This document shows positions 23,698 to 33,600 of a DNA stretch of 64,000 nt, one piece after another. The stretch's first letter is position 1; each line of letters begins with the position of its first letter. The notes under the pieces are model-generated. The model saw only the letters and a list, made by a program, of their open reading frames with translations. It was not told the origin of the DNA and made no database searches. The DNA comes from CAXGTL01 sp964645705 (GTDB lineage: Archaea > Nanobdellota > Nanobdellia > Woesearchaeales > CAXGTL01): NCBI GenBank assembly GCA_964645705.1, contig CAZYAB010000001.1, positions 1 through 64,000 of the forward strand. Direction: 5' to 3'. The position numbers were made by a program, and so were the translations under genes.

Positions 23698-25851
23698 ATG
23701 GCAAAAAAAAAACAAGGATTAGTACGAAGAATAGCTAGTGCAACAGCTCATAAAGTTGTTTCTTTAGCAAATGAATATGATAGTAGTGCACCAGCTCAAG
23801 AAGAAAAACCAAAGGAACCAGAAGAAGAATATGTTTTAAAACCTGAAGATGTTTATTTCAAGATTGGCGATTCAGTTTATGGAACAACAGCTGCAACAAG
23901 AGATGTAAAGATAGGTTATGGAATGTGTATCAAAGGATTAGTTTATACTGACGAGAGTATTGAACATATTAATGAATTAGAAGGTTCTCAAATTCTTAAT
24001 GATCTAAAATCAAGTGTTATGTATAATTTTGTAGAAAATATTCTAAGACATAAATTTTCAGGAGATAAATTAGATCCAACAGGAAGAGTACGTGCATTTC
24101 AATTACTAACTTATGGTACAAAAGTGGAAACTCCTTGTAAAGACTCAAAATTAGTTGATTTTTACAAAAATCAATTAAAGAAGAAAAAAGATACAGGACT
24201 TGTAATCATAGACGAAAGAACTGTTTATATGGATTTACTTAGAAAAACTTACAGAGACGGATATGTAGAATTAGCTAGAGATAGATTAACAGAGATGTTA
24301 AAGGATACAGATTTATTAGATAATGAAGCATCTGTTGACGAAGCAGTTGCAATGGTCTATTCAGGACTTGATGACTCTCAAAAACAAAAATTAGCTAAAG
24401 GATTTAAAGAATCAGGAAAAGGACAAATAACTGAAATTACGCACGCTATTGCAAGATTATTTTACATAGATCCTACAAAAGAATCAAAACCAACAAAAGA
24501 AATTGAAAGTAGAATAAAATCTAATCTTGTTAATGAAATGATAAGATCTTCAGTACAACCAACATTTAATGTAAAAGACAGATTACTGGCTCTTGCAAGT
24601 CTTTTCAAACAAGAAGAAGATAAAGCAGAGATTGATGCAAAAACATTGAAGAGATTTACTTCTGAAAAAGAATATCATATATTCGGTAATGAGGAACACT
24701 TTGATGCACCAACTTTAGAAGAAATGAGTAATGAAATTAATACTCACGTAAATCTAAAGATGATGCCTGTTGCAAGACAGATTGCATTACAGCAACAAGA
24801 ACTCAAACAAAAATTGTTGTCTTATAGTGGAAAATCTGATGAACAATTGGGTGATCAAGAAAGAAAAGAAAAGCAAAGACTTGATGACGAAGCAAAGAAA
24901 CTTAATGAACAACTTGAATTTGAAAAGGAAGCATATATTAAAACTCATTTGGCTAGACTACAAACATTCATCAATGCAGAAGAAACAGTTGAAGTTAAAG
25001 ATAAAGTAGAAAAAGGAAGAGCAGAATCAGCAATGGGTTTTAAAGATACAAAAAGTAAGCTTAGAAGATACTCAGGACGTGCTGGTTTAGTAACTACATT
25101 GATATTATTGGGAGCAAGTGCTTGGTATTCTAAAACAGGCTTAGAATTAAATGAAACAAAATATATGAAAGGTCTTGGTCGTGCATCACCAACAGAAATC
25201 GCGTGGGCAATGTTTAGTGATCCTGAATTACCAGATACAATCAACCAATACCTGTTACTTCAAGTTTCAGGCGCAACAGAAGCAATTGCAAGTAAAGTAG
25301 ATGGTGTTACAACCACAATTGGAGACAAGGTTGACGGCGCAACAATAACAATCGGTGAAAAGGTTGAAGGTGTAACAACTACAATTGGCGAGAAAGTAGA
25401 GGGTGTTACAACAACAATCGGTGAAAAGGTTGAAGGCGTTACAACCACAATTGGAGACAAGGTTGATGGAGTTACAACAACAATCGGTGAAAAAGTTGAT
25501 GGTGTCACAACTACAATTGGAAGTAAAGTTGATACAGCTGTTTCAGGCGTAGCAACATCAATTGGTGAAAAAGTAGATGGCGCTGTTTCAGGCGTAGCAA
25601 CAACAATTGGAGATAAAGTTGATGAATATGCTGGAAGTGTTGAATCAATCCAAGATAACATAGAAGCTGAAATACAAGCACAAATGAAAACAGTTGTTGA
25701 CAGAATATCTGCTCTTGAATCAAAAGCACAATTAACACCTGCTGAAAAGAGTGAACTAGAAATGCTAAAACAGAATGTTGGTGGTCTTGTAAACACTGTA
25801 AACTATCTTAGAGACAAATTAAGACAAGTGAGAAAAGCCAACAGCAGATAA
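23698..25851 (+). CDS. membrane protein with large soluble domain and hendecad-repeat stalk
   Basis: 717 residues, family unknown to me. Residues 1-460 are soluble, largely helical, with a charged Gln/Lys/Glu coiled-coil part near 370-420. One membrane helix (about 463-480) follows. Then residues 533-609 hold seven 11-residue units of the pattern KVxGVTTTIGx, 610-639 hold two 15-residue units (KVDxAVSGVATxIGx), and the protein ends in a conventional coiled coil. 11- and 15-residue periods fit a right-handed coiled coil. The start is ATG 23698 behind GGAGGGG. It leads a four-gene cluster and ends at a T-rich terminator-like tract. Confidence 0.85.
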   Translation: MAKKKQGLVRRIASATAHKVVSLANEYDSSAPAQEEKPKEPEEEYVLKPEDVYFKIGDSVYGTTAATRDVKIGYGMCIKGLVYTDESIEHINELEGSQILNDLKSSVMYNFVENILRHKFSGDKLDPTGRVRAFQLLTYGTKVETPCKDSKLVDFYKNQLKKKKDTGLVIIDERTVYMDLLRKTYRDGYVELARDRLTEMLKDTDLLDNEASVDEAVAMVYSGLDDSQKQKLAKGFKESGKGQITEITHAIARLFYIDPTKESKPTKEIESRIKSNLVNEMIRSSVQPTFNVKDRLLALASLFKQEEDKAEIDAKTLKRFTSEKEYHIFGNEEHFDAPTLEEMSNEINTHVNLKMMPVARQIALQQQELKQKLLSYSGKSDEQLGDQERKEKQRLDDEAKKLNEQLEFEKEAYIKTHLARLQTFINAEETVEVKDKVEKGRAESAMGFKDTKSKLRRYSGRAGLVTTLILLGASAWYSKTGLELNETKYMKGLGRASPTEIAWAMFSDPELPDTINQYLLLQVSGATEAIASKVDGVTTTIGDKVDGATITIGEKVEGVTTTIGEKVEGVTTTIGEKVEGVTTTIGDKVDGVTTTIGEKVDGVTTTIGSKVDTAVSGVATSIGEKVDGAVSGVATTIGDKVDEYAGSVESIQDNIEAEIQAQMKTVVDRISALESKAQLTPAEKSELEMLKQNVGGLVNTVNYLRDKLRQVRKANSR
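25294..25614 (+). repeat. in-frame 33-base and 45-base coding repeats
   Basis: Seven tandem 33-base units, then two 45-base units, all in frame with the 717-residue protein and encoding KVxGVTTTIGx and the longer KVDxAVSGVATxIGx. The unit copies differ mainly at third codon positions, so the peptide is under selection. Expansion probably arose by slippage or recombination. Confidence 0.9.
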
Positions 25852-25890
25852 AATATTTTTTATTTTTCACTTTTTTATCTTTTTAATTTA
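25852..25890 (+). terminator. T-rich terminator after first cluster gene
   Basis: Long T-rich tracts start four bases after the stop codon and continue to about 25885, followed by A-rich sequence. This is a plausible archaeal terminator that may uncouple the first gene from the second, whose own TATA-like TTTAATTTAAAA is about 30 bases before its ATG. Confidence 0.45.
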
Positions 25891-25920
25891 AAAAAATGAG
25901 ATCACCAAAAAACAAAAAAA

Positions 25921-28263
25921 ATGGAACAACAACAAGAACCAAAATTAGGTAAATATTTGGTTAGTTTTTTAGGTGATTACAAAATAGGGAAAAGTCTTCT
26001 TATGGTTTTACTTCTTTCAAAACTAGCACTCAAATCAAAACATCAAATAGCAAACATATGTGATGAACATTCTTATTTGGAAAGCTATTATTATAAAGGA
26101 AGAAAAAAAATAAAAGAGGGCGCTTTTAAGTTCATTGGATGCGAGATAGATACTTCTCCTAGTTTTGCAAGATTATTTGGTAATTTCTATGAAAGGGGTA
26201 AAACATCAGAAGTAAATATTGAAGGAGCAAAGATTTACATAAATAAAGGATTAGAACAAGTATTAGACGAAATTGAAAACGGCGTTGTAATTACTAGTTT
26301 CAGTGGCGGAACTGCTTATGCAAATTATTTGAAAAAACCAGTCAATACTATCAACTATGTTTTTTTAGATAGGGACGGTAAATCAGATGATGCACTTTTA
26401 GAATTATTAAATTTTCATTATGATGGTTTTTTGAATAAGATCTCAGACATCAATTCTTACGAACAAGAAGATAAAAAGAGTTTTATAAAGACAACACAAA
26501 GACTGATTCATCAAAAGTATGATGACACTTCTAATATAGGTTTTACCCAAACATTCAATGAAAGATCAAAAACATTGATTCAAGCATTTTTTATTTCAGA
26601 GATAAAGAATCATATGAAAATAAATAATAATCATGAACCTTTATCACACATTATCAGAGATTATTTAGTAAATATTGATTCTAAAAATCTGAGTGAGAGT
26701 TCTGTTTTAACTCTGGACCAACTTCTTTTAAGAAAAGGATATGTGTCTGATGAATTCTTACATAGAACTTTGTCATCAATAAAAGAAATAAGAAAAAAAA
26801 TAAAATGTAATGATTCTGTTGTTATAAAAGCGTTATTTGAAATGTCAATGTCTCATTCATTATTAGAACAACATTTCGAAAACATATACTCTCATGATTT
26901 TAATAGAGTTATAGCAAGAAATACAGTTAGGTGTAATGAAAAATTTCAAAGATATAATGTGGATAATAGAACTAGAGTAAGTAGTAATGCACACAATCTT
27001 GCATTTTTCCTATTAGAAAAATTTCTTCCAAACAGAATTTCAGATATATTTGAAATCATGAAACAAAAACATTATCATGATCATATAAAAAAGAATAATT
27101 ATAATTTTTTAGTAGATGTATCAGAAGCAAATCAGGATTTAAGATATATTTTTTCAAACACAATTCCTTTTTTATTAATAAGAGGATATTCAAAGAAAAA
27201 CATAAGAGATATTGCTATGAAACTAAACATTGGTTTTGCAGATAATGAAAATAATGGATTTATAGATAAAGTAGGCATCATTAAAAAAAGATTATTTGAG
27301 GACCATGATTTTAGAAATCAATTGATTAGAGATTATGAATCACTTAGCGAAATTATAATGTCACAAATAAAACCATTTGGTGAAAATCAGTCTGCATTAG
27401 ACCCTAAGTATAAGAAAATAGCCATTGATCATAATTCTTATAGCCTGATCCAAACATTAGAATCGCCTGAACTAGAAGGTGAATTAGTATCAAACATCAT
27501 GCACTTAAGATCTGTATTTGATCCCCACATATTCTTTTTTGGCGGAAAATTAGATTTGTCTAAAGGTTCAAAAATCATGGCAAGAGATCTTCTGATTAGT
27601 CAATATTCAGAGATAGTGGATAAATTTGATTGGAAACCTAATTACATAGGAGAATTTGAATTCAATGAGGAATTAGAACTATTAACAGATGGACAAATTC
27701 CTATTTTTGAATGGTCGCCTGAGGAAAAAGACAATTTAGTTAAGAAAATAGAAAATTACATGAAAACAATAAAGCAACAAGGTCATGAAAACCAAAAACA
27801 AGCAAATTATTCAGAAGAACAAAAGAAAACAAAATTAGTTTCTTTTCTAAAATCTTTTACAAAAAGAAACAAAGAAAAATTAAAACAACTTTCTCCTAGA
27901 CAAAGGGAAGAAATTCGTATGAGGGCAATTAATCATTATAAAAATAAATTAAAATCTATGTGTGATGAATATAAAAAGATTTTTATAGAACTAAATGACC
28001 AATTTGAAGAGTTATCTTTTATTCCTAATGTTGAGAATATTTTAGAAATATTGTGTGGCACAATATATGAAATACACAATAGAAAAAATAAAATACAAAA
28101 CCCTGAACAATTTGATTTTGAAACTTTTATTAAAGATCATTTAATAAAATACAAAGAATTAGAAATGAGAATAAAACAACACTCTTATTCAAGATCACAA
28201 GAACAAAGAACAAAAGGAGTGTTAGGATATTTTAGAAAGACTGCTTCACAACAAGCTCCATAA
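25921..28263 (+). CDS. P-loop protein of unknown family, second cluster gene
   Basis: 780 residues, no membrane helix. A Walker A GDYKIGKS (18-25) opens an N-terminal NTPase-like domain. NYVFLDRDGKSD, about 125 residues on, could supply the Walker B Asp. The remaining ~600 residues are helical and charged, with a long Lys/Glu coiled coil near 620-700 and no recognised domain. It could be a GTPase- or ATPase-driven assembly factor for its membrane-protein neighbours; that is inference. No Shine-Dalgarno precedes the ATG, so it may be leaderless. The third gene follows after 14 bases with GGTGA. Confidence 0.8.
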   Translation: MEQQQEPKLGKYLVSFLGDYKIGKSLLMVLLLSKLALKSKHQIANICDEHSYLESYYYKGRKKIKEGAFKFIGCEIDTSPSFARLFGNFYERGKTSEVNIEGAKIYINKGLEQVLDEIENGVVITSFSGGTAYANYLKKPVNTINYVFLDRDGKSDDALLELLNFHYDGFLNKISDINSYEQEDKKSFIKTTQRLIHQKYDDTSNIGFTQTFNERSKTLIQAFFISEIKNHMKINNNHEPLSHIIRDYLVNIDSKNLSESSVLTLDQLLLRKGYVSDEFLHRTLSSIKEIRKKIKCNDSVVIKALFEMSMSHSLLEQHFENIYSHDFNRVIARNTVRCNEKFQRYNVDNRTRVSSNAHNLAFFLLEKFLPNRISDIFEIMKQKHYHDHIKKNNYNFLVDVSEANQDLRYIFSNTIPFLLIRGYSKKNIRDIAMKLNIGFADNENNGFIDKVGIIKKRLFEDHDFRNQLIRDYESLSEIIMSQIKPFGENQSALDPKYKKIAIDHNSYSLIQTLESPELEGELVSNIMHLRSVFDPHIFFFGGKLDLSKGSKIMARDLLISQYSEIVDKFDWKPNYIGEFEFNEELELLTDGQIPIFEWSPEEKDNLVKKIENYMKTIKQQGHENQKQANYSEEQKKTKLVSFLKSFTKRNKEKLKQLSPRQREEIRMRAINHYKNKLKSMCDEYKKIFIELNDQFEELSFIPNVENILEILCGTIYEIHNRKNKIQNPEQFDFETFIKDHLIKYKELEMRIKQHSYSRSQEQRTKGVLGYFRKTASQQAP

Positions 28264-28277
28264 TAAGGTGAAAACAA

Positions 28278-29201
28278 ATGCATAAAACAAAAAACACAGA
28301 TCAAAACAGCAATCAAAATAATAATCAAAACAGCAATCAAAATAATAACCAAAATAATAACCAAAACCCTAATCAAAACAATTATTTTCATAAAATGTTG
28401 TTGTTAGCAGCAGGTATTGTTGCCGCAGGTTACATGTTTTTATGTCCTGTAAAATCATCAGCAGAAACAACTGAATCAAAAAAAACAATTGATGATGTTG
28501 TCAGAAGATTCACTGTAAAACAATCCCAAAAACAACAACCAAAAAAACCAAATTATATTATTTTACGTGAACAAAGATATATTGAACTTTGCAATCTTAT
28601 TTACCAAAGTTGGGATAAGATTTCAGAAAGAATAAATAGATTAGATAGAGAAAATAAAACAGATAAAAGAAATGATTCCGCAGCAGTTGATGAGTTGTCA
28701 CAAGCAGAAGAGTATATTTCATTTGTTTCTAAAGAATCTGAACCAAATTTTGATGATTTTAATCAAAGGGAATTAGTAAGAAGATTATTATTATTAGAAA
28801 AGGTTTACAATGCAAGACCCAAGGAAAAGAATTATTTTAGAGACAATTTTAGATTAGGTTATGGTGTTAAATGGAGAGAGGACCAAAATAGATGCATGAT
28901 TACTTGGGGAAATGATGAATACAAATTCAAGTGGTCTGACAGAGACGGCAGTTATTTTATGAAGTGGGACACAGATGGCAACCCTATTTTTAGATTTTAT
29001 AAAAAACAAAAAATTCATAGAAAACCAAAAACAGGATCATCATCTTCATCTCAACAATCACAACAACAAGATCCTCAAAATCAAACACAAACACCTGAAC
29101 AAGAGCCACAGCCAGAACAAGATCAAGAATTTCCTTCAGAAAATGGATCAGGAGAAGGAAGTTCTGATGATTACACTGATTATTCGAATTTTGGTTTTTA
29201 A
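28278..29201 (+). CDS. membrane protein with Gln-Asn repeat head and conserved C-terminal tail
   Basis: 307 residues, family unknown. The first 36 residues are a cytoplasmic QNxN tetrapeptide repeat. A membrane helix (about 38-58) follows, then an outer domain of about 170 residues with helices. After it comes a Trp/Tyr-rich strand set (GVKWREDQN, MITWGNDEYKFKW, YFMKWDTDGNPIF). A Ser/Gln/Pro linker leads to a tail DQEFP...GEGSSDD...FGF that is almost the same as the tail of the next protein. GGTGA precedes the start. Likely anchored outside the cell by its N-terminal helix. Confidence 0.8.
   Translation: MHKTKNTDQNSNQNNNQNSNQNNNQNNNQNPNQNNYFHKMLLLAAGIVAAGYMFLCPVKSSAETTESKKTIDDVVRRFTVKQSQKQQPKKPNYIILREQRYIELCNLIYQSWDKISERINRLDRENKTDKRNDSAAVDELSQAEEYISFVSKESEPNFDDFNQRELVRRLLLLEKVYNARPKEKNYFRDNFRLGYGVKWREDQNRCMITWGNDEYKFKWSDRDGSYFMKWDTDGNPIFRFYKKQKIHRKPKTGSSSSSQQSQQQDPQNQTQTPEQEPQPEQDQEFPSENGSGEGSSDDYTDYSNFGF
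28302..28382 (+). repeat. 12-base coding repeat (QNxN)
   Basis: Six tandem 12-base units plus a partial one, each encoding Gln-Asn-(Asn/Ser/Pro)-Asn. This makes a prion-like Asn/Gln tract on the cytoplasmic side of the membrane helix. Antisense open frames over it are artefacts. Confidence 0.85.
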
Positions 29202-29419
29202 TCATTGAACCGAAAATATCACAAAAACAACAAAAAATTTAATGACCACTATATAATACTAACATTGCGAAAGATTTATATATAATAATAGATTTACACA
29301 GTAAAAGTTTACCATAGTATAATAAAAGAGGTTCTAAAAGAGGTTTCACAAATTTAATGTTATTAGGGGTGTTTAGATTTAGGTGATAGTGTAGATAGTA
29401 TCATGTGGAGGGATATAAT
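29202..29419 (+). promoter_or_regulatory. promoter and leader of fourth cluster gene
   Basis: TATA box TTTATATATAA at 29275-29285, giving a leader of about 110 bases. The leader contains a tandem direct repeat TAAAAGAGGTT (29323-29333 and 29335-29345) and a strong Shine-Dalgarno GGAGGGAT (about 29407-29414). The GTGGAGGG start region matches that of the first cluster gene. Confidence 0.5.
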
Positions 29420-30526
29420 ATGGAAAATAAAAAAACTTTTAGAACAATAGGTGCTCTGGTTTTATCAGGAACAATGCTTTTTAATTCTGCTTTTGGATAT
29501 GTGTCAAGAGCATTAGGTGTAGAACCATCTGGTGAAACTACAAGAACAGAACAAACAACTGAATATAGATTAAAAGGAAATGATAATATTGAATCATTTG
29601 TTAAAAATACTATAATGATTGAAGAATATAAGGAAACAAAGGATTTAAGTGGAATTTCTGTTGATTCATACATGGGCGCAATTCTTAATCAAGGTTTACT
29701 ACCTTATCTTGAAGAAGGAGATGTTTCAGAAATGTATCTTGATGAGAACTTAGATGCAACTGGTAATGGCAGATTAATTTTTGTTTCAGAAAGTGGAGCT
29801 CCAATATCTCCTATGCCAGTTAGTCCTGTATATTTCCCTGCTATTAGGCAAGGAATAATAGAATATGCAAAAAAAGCATTAGCACAAAATCAGAAACTAG
29901 ATCCAGATGAAGCTATTAAAGATCCTAAATTTGTTGCAAAAGTGGAACAAGATCTATTAGATTCAGTAGAAGAAACTAGAACAAATGAATCTGTGAAAAC
30001 AAGACAAGCATTACTTAAAGAATACAATGAAGCTCTTGCTAGAGCAGAACCAGTTATGTATAAAGGCGGAACAGCAGAAGAACCTGGAAAAGGTTCAACA
30101 AAACACAGAATCCTTAAATTAGATGGGGAAGGAAAACTGTATACAGATAAAGCAAAAACACAATTAAATACAGATTATAGACAAGATGTAATTTCATTAG
30201 AAGATCTAGCAGATGCTGAAAAATTGATTGCAACAAAACCCAATCCAAATAACATGAGTGATGAAGTACTTCAAGAAAACATCATTTTATTGAATGGTTC
30301 TCATGATGCAAGTGATACTGTTAATAAAATTTCTGCAGGTGCAATTGGAGGAGTACTAGGCGGTCTTTACTTCTTAACAAGAGACGGCGGATCAACACCA
30401 GGAACACCTGTAGAACAAGTTGATGAACCTCAAGGAGAAGATGATCAAGAATTCCCTGACAATACAGGAGAAGGAATTTCAGATGACGAAGACAGAACAA
30501 CACTTGAAGAAGAAATTGGTTTTTAA
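29420..30526 (+). CDS. secreted/membrane protein sharing C-terminal tail with upstream neighbour
   Basis: 368 residues, family unknown. An N-terminal signal-like helix (about 8-27, TIGALVLSGTMLFNSAFGYV) precedes about 270 residues of mixed soluble sequence. A second hydrophobic, Gly-rich helix (AGAIGGVLGGLYFL, near residue 310) follows, then an acidic tail. The last 27 residues start DQEFP and end GF, aligning with the last 26 of the preceding protein (DQEFP, GEG, SDD, GF). ATG 29420 is chosen over an in-frame GTG at 29405, which lies in the Shine-Dalgarno region. A T-rich terminator follows directly. Confidence 0.8.
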   Translation: MENKKTFRTIGALVLSGTMLFNSAFGYVSRALGVEPSGETTRTEQTTEYRLKGNDNIESFVKNTIMIEEYKETKDLSGISVDSYMGAILNQGLLPYLEEGDVSEMYLDENLDATGNGRLIFVSESGAPISPMPVSPVYFPAIRQGIIEYAKKALAQNQKLDPDEAIKDPKFVAKVEQDLLDSVEETRTNESVKTRQALLKEYNEALARAEPVMYKGGTAEEPGKGSTKHRILKLDGEGKLYTDKAKTQLNTDYRQDVISLEDLADAEKLIATKPNPNNMSDEVLQENIILLNGSHDASDTVNKISAGAIGGVLGGLYFLTRDGGSTPGTPVEQVDEPQGEDDQEFPDNTGEGISDDEDRTTLEEEIGF

Positions 30527-30540
30527 TTTTTTTATTTTTT
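30527..30540 (+). terminator. T-tract terminator at end of four-gene cluster
   Basis: A nearly pure T run directly after the stop codon, typical of archaeal termination, separating the cluster from the PKD-protein gene. That gene has its own GAGGT Shine-Dalgarno about nine bases before its ATG. Confidence 0.55.
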
Positions 30541-30647
30541 CATATTAATAATACTATTATTATAATATAAGAAAAGAAAAAAAGAGGGAAAAAGAGGAAA
30601 AGCAAATCAAAATAAAAAATAAAACAAAATTCAGAGGTTATAAAAAA

Positions 30648-33600
30648 ATGAAAACAAAAAATATTTTATTTTTCATGTTCATAATGATCATGTTAGCATT
30701 AACTGCTTCTGGAGTCTTTGCAGCAGAATCAAGATTCACTGTTAAGACAGCAGCAGTTGATAGAGATACAAGAGATTATATTAACCCTTGTAATATTAAT
30801 CTTGGTGGTGTTGAAAAGATAGGTACACCTAATGCTAATTATGAAATCAATTCCAATACAGTTTATGCTGTTACACATTCAGCAGACGGTTATGAAACAG
30901 ACACAGATTATATATTTCTTGATGAAAATTTAGATTCATGTGAAGGAGAAAACACAGGCGATATGTGTTATTTAACATCTTATAGTTCTTCTGATTCAGA
31001 ATTCAATACTGTTTGCGAATTCAGTGCAGAATATCAAAGCTGGCTATGCGATGTAACAAATAATGGTAGAACAGAATCATACATCTATGCACAAGAACAA
31101 GGAGCTGTTGCATATGTTATCAATACATTATCACCAGTTGACCAAGAAAATCAACCACCTGTTGTTGATGTTGAAGCAACACCTTTAGAAGGAGAAGCAC
31201 CTCTAGAAGTAACATTTACAATCGATGTAACAGATGATGAATCAATCAGCAGAGTAATGGTATTTTTTGGTGACGATACATCAACACTTGCACAAGAACA
31301 AAGCATTGTTATACACACTTATGAAAAACCAGGTATATATGAAGCACAAATAGTTGCTCATGATAATCAAGGTCTTCCAACAGAAGAAATAGTTGAAATA
31401 ACTGTTTCAGAACAACCAGGAGCAGACACTTTCTTAGTAAAAACAGCTGCTGTTGATAGAGAAACAGACGAATACATAAATCCTTGTAATATTAATCTTG
31501 GAGGTGTTGAAAAAATAGGAACACCAAATGCTAATTATGAAGTAAATTCAAACACAGTTTACACTGTTACACACTCAGCTTCTGGTTATGAAACAGACAC
31601 TGATTCTATTTATTTAGATTCTCATTTGATCTTATGTGAAGGAGAAAATACAGGTGATGTATGTGAATTATCAAGTTATAGTTCTTCTGATATTAAGTTT
31701 GACACTGTTTGTGAATATAGTGCAGAAAGCCAAGGATGGTTATGTGATGTAACAGATACAAGTAAGGACAAAACACAGTCATATATTTATGATCCATTCC
31801 AAGAAGGCAATGTTGTTTATGTCATAAATACATTAGCACCAGTTGATCCTGAAAATCAACCACCTGTGGTTAATGCTCAAGTACTTCCTTTAGAAGGAGA
31901 TGCACCATTAAATGTTGGATTTACAATCGATGTAACAGACGACGAATCAATTAACCAAGTAATTGTATTTTTCGGAGATGGTTCATCTCAAGAAACAGAT
32001 CCACAAGACTTTATAATACACACTTATACTCAACCAGGAACATATACAGCAGAAATAGTTGCTCATGACAATCAAGGTTTACCAACAATAGTTGAATATG
32101 AAATAACTGTAAATAGGGTTCAAGCATATCCTATTATTGTCAAAGCAGAAGCAAATCCGGCTATTGGAACAGCACCATTAGAAGTTACATTTTCAAATGA
32201 AGTAACAGATGATGGTTTTTTCAAAAAAGTAGAATGGGATCTTGGTGATGGAACAAAAGTTATTGTTGATGCTGTTGCTGAATTCACTTATACTTATGAA
32301 AATGATGGAGATTATGTTGCGACTTTAACTGCAACTGATAATGAAGATTTAACTGTTCAATCTGATGGAATATTTATTGAAGTTTTAGAATGGAATCCTC
32401 AAGCAAATGTTTATCCTTCTGTAACAATCCATTCACCACAACAAGGAGATGTTGTGATTGGTGATCTTGATGTTAATGTGCAAATGTTAGATCCAGACGG
32501 AACAATTGATGAATATGCAATTGAATTATTAGATGAAAACGATGATTTTGTTAATTTATTATCTCATGGTCATCCTTATGAACAAGGTGTAATTTATTTT
32601 AATTCATTTGATTCAACAATTTTTGCAGATGGAAATTATAAAATAAAAGTTCATGCATGGGATAATGAAGGTGCACATACATCTGTTACATCAGGGTTGT
32701 TTGAGATAGACAATATAGCACCAAGTGAAAACACACCACCAGTACCTAAAATCTATGAACCTGATGAAGGTGAAGTATTTTCAGGAGATGAATCAATTGT
32801 TTTTGAAGTTTATGATGAACAAGGTGGAGACATAGAAATAGCATTAGTATTAGAATATGAACCATCAGGTGAAAAAGATACATTATTACAAACAGTTGTA
32901 GAACTAGATCCTTATGAAGTTTTTGAATTTGATGAAGTATTCCAAACAGAATATTATCCAGATGGAATGTATACATTAAGATTATTTGCAACTGATGAAG
33001 ATTATGAAAGAGAAGATCATGTTTTGTTTGAAATAGACAATTTCGAAGCAGAAGTTCATGTTGAATTCATACAACCACAAGATGGAGATGTAATCGATGG
33101 CATCTATGAAATACAATGGGATGCTTATGAGTATGAAGGAGCAGAACCAGTTGATGATGAACCTGCAAAAGAAGAAGATGAAGAAATAGATGAAGACGAA
33201 GTAGAAGAATTCTTAGAAGAATTAGCAGATGAATTAGAAGATGAATTAGATGATGAGTTTGGATTATTATTAACAGATGATTTCATAGAAGAAGTTGCAG
33301 AATATGTAGTAAATATTATGGAAGAAGTATTATATGATATAGATGATATTGATGATCTAGAAGAAGTCTTAGAAGAATTTGCAGAAGAATTCTATGATGA
33401 TCTAGAAGATGAGTTAGGAGATTTATTACCAGAAGAAACAATAGAAGACATGACTAATTTAGTTATGGATGTGATTATTGATACACTTGATGATTATGAA
33501 GATATGTTTGATTATTTAGGAACATTTAATTCACCATCAACATATGCAACTTCATCAGGAAGTGGATCAGGAGGATCATCTGGTGGAGGCGGATCAGGTG

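Noticed and set aside
25294..25614. CRISPR-like regular repeats
   Set aside because: The units are contiguous, in frame, without unique spacers, and part of a well-formed gene.
25260..25796. Minus-strand open frame of 178 codons
   Set aside because: It is antisense to the 33-base coding repeats, and its repetitive product (VVVTPSTFSPI) mirrors the sense repeat.
28185..28391. Minus-strand open frame rich in Ile/Val
   Set aside because: Antisense shadow of the QNxN repeat and the gene junction; no start signals.
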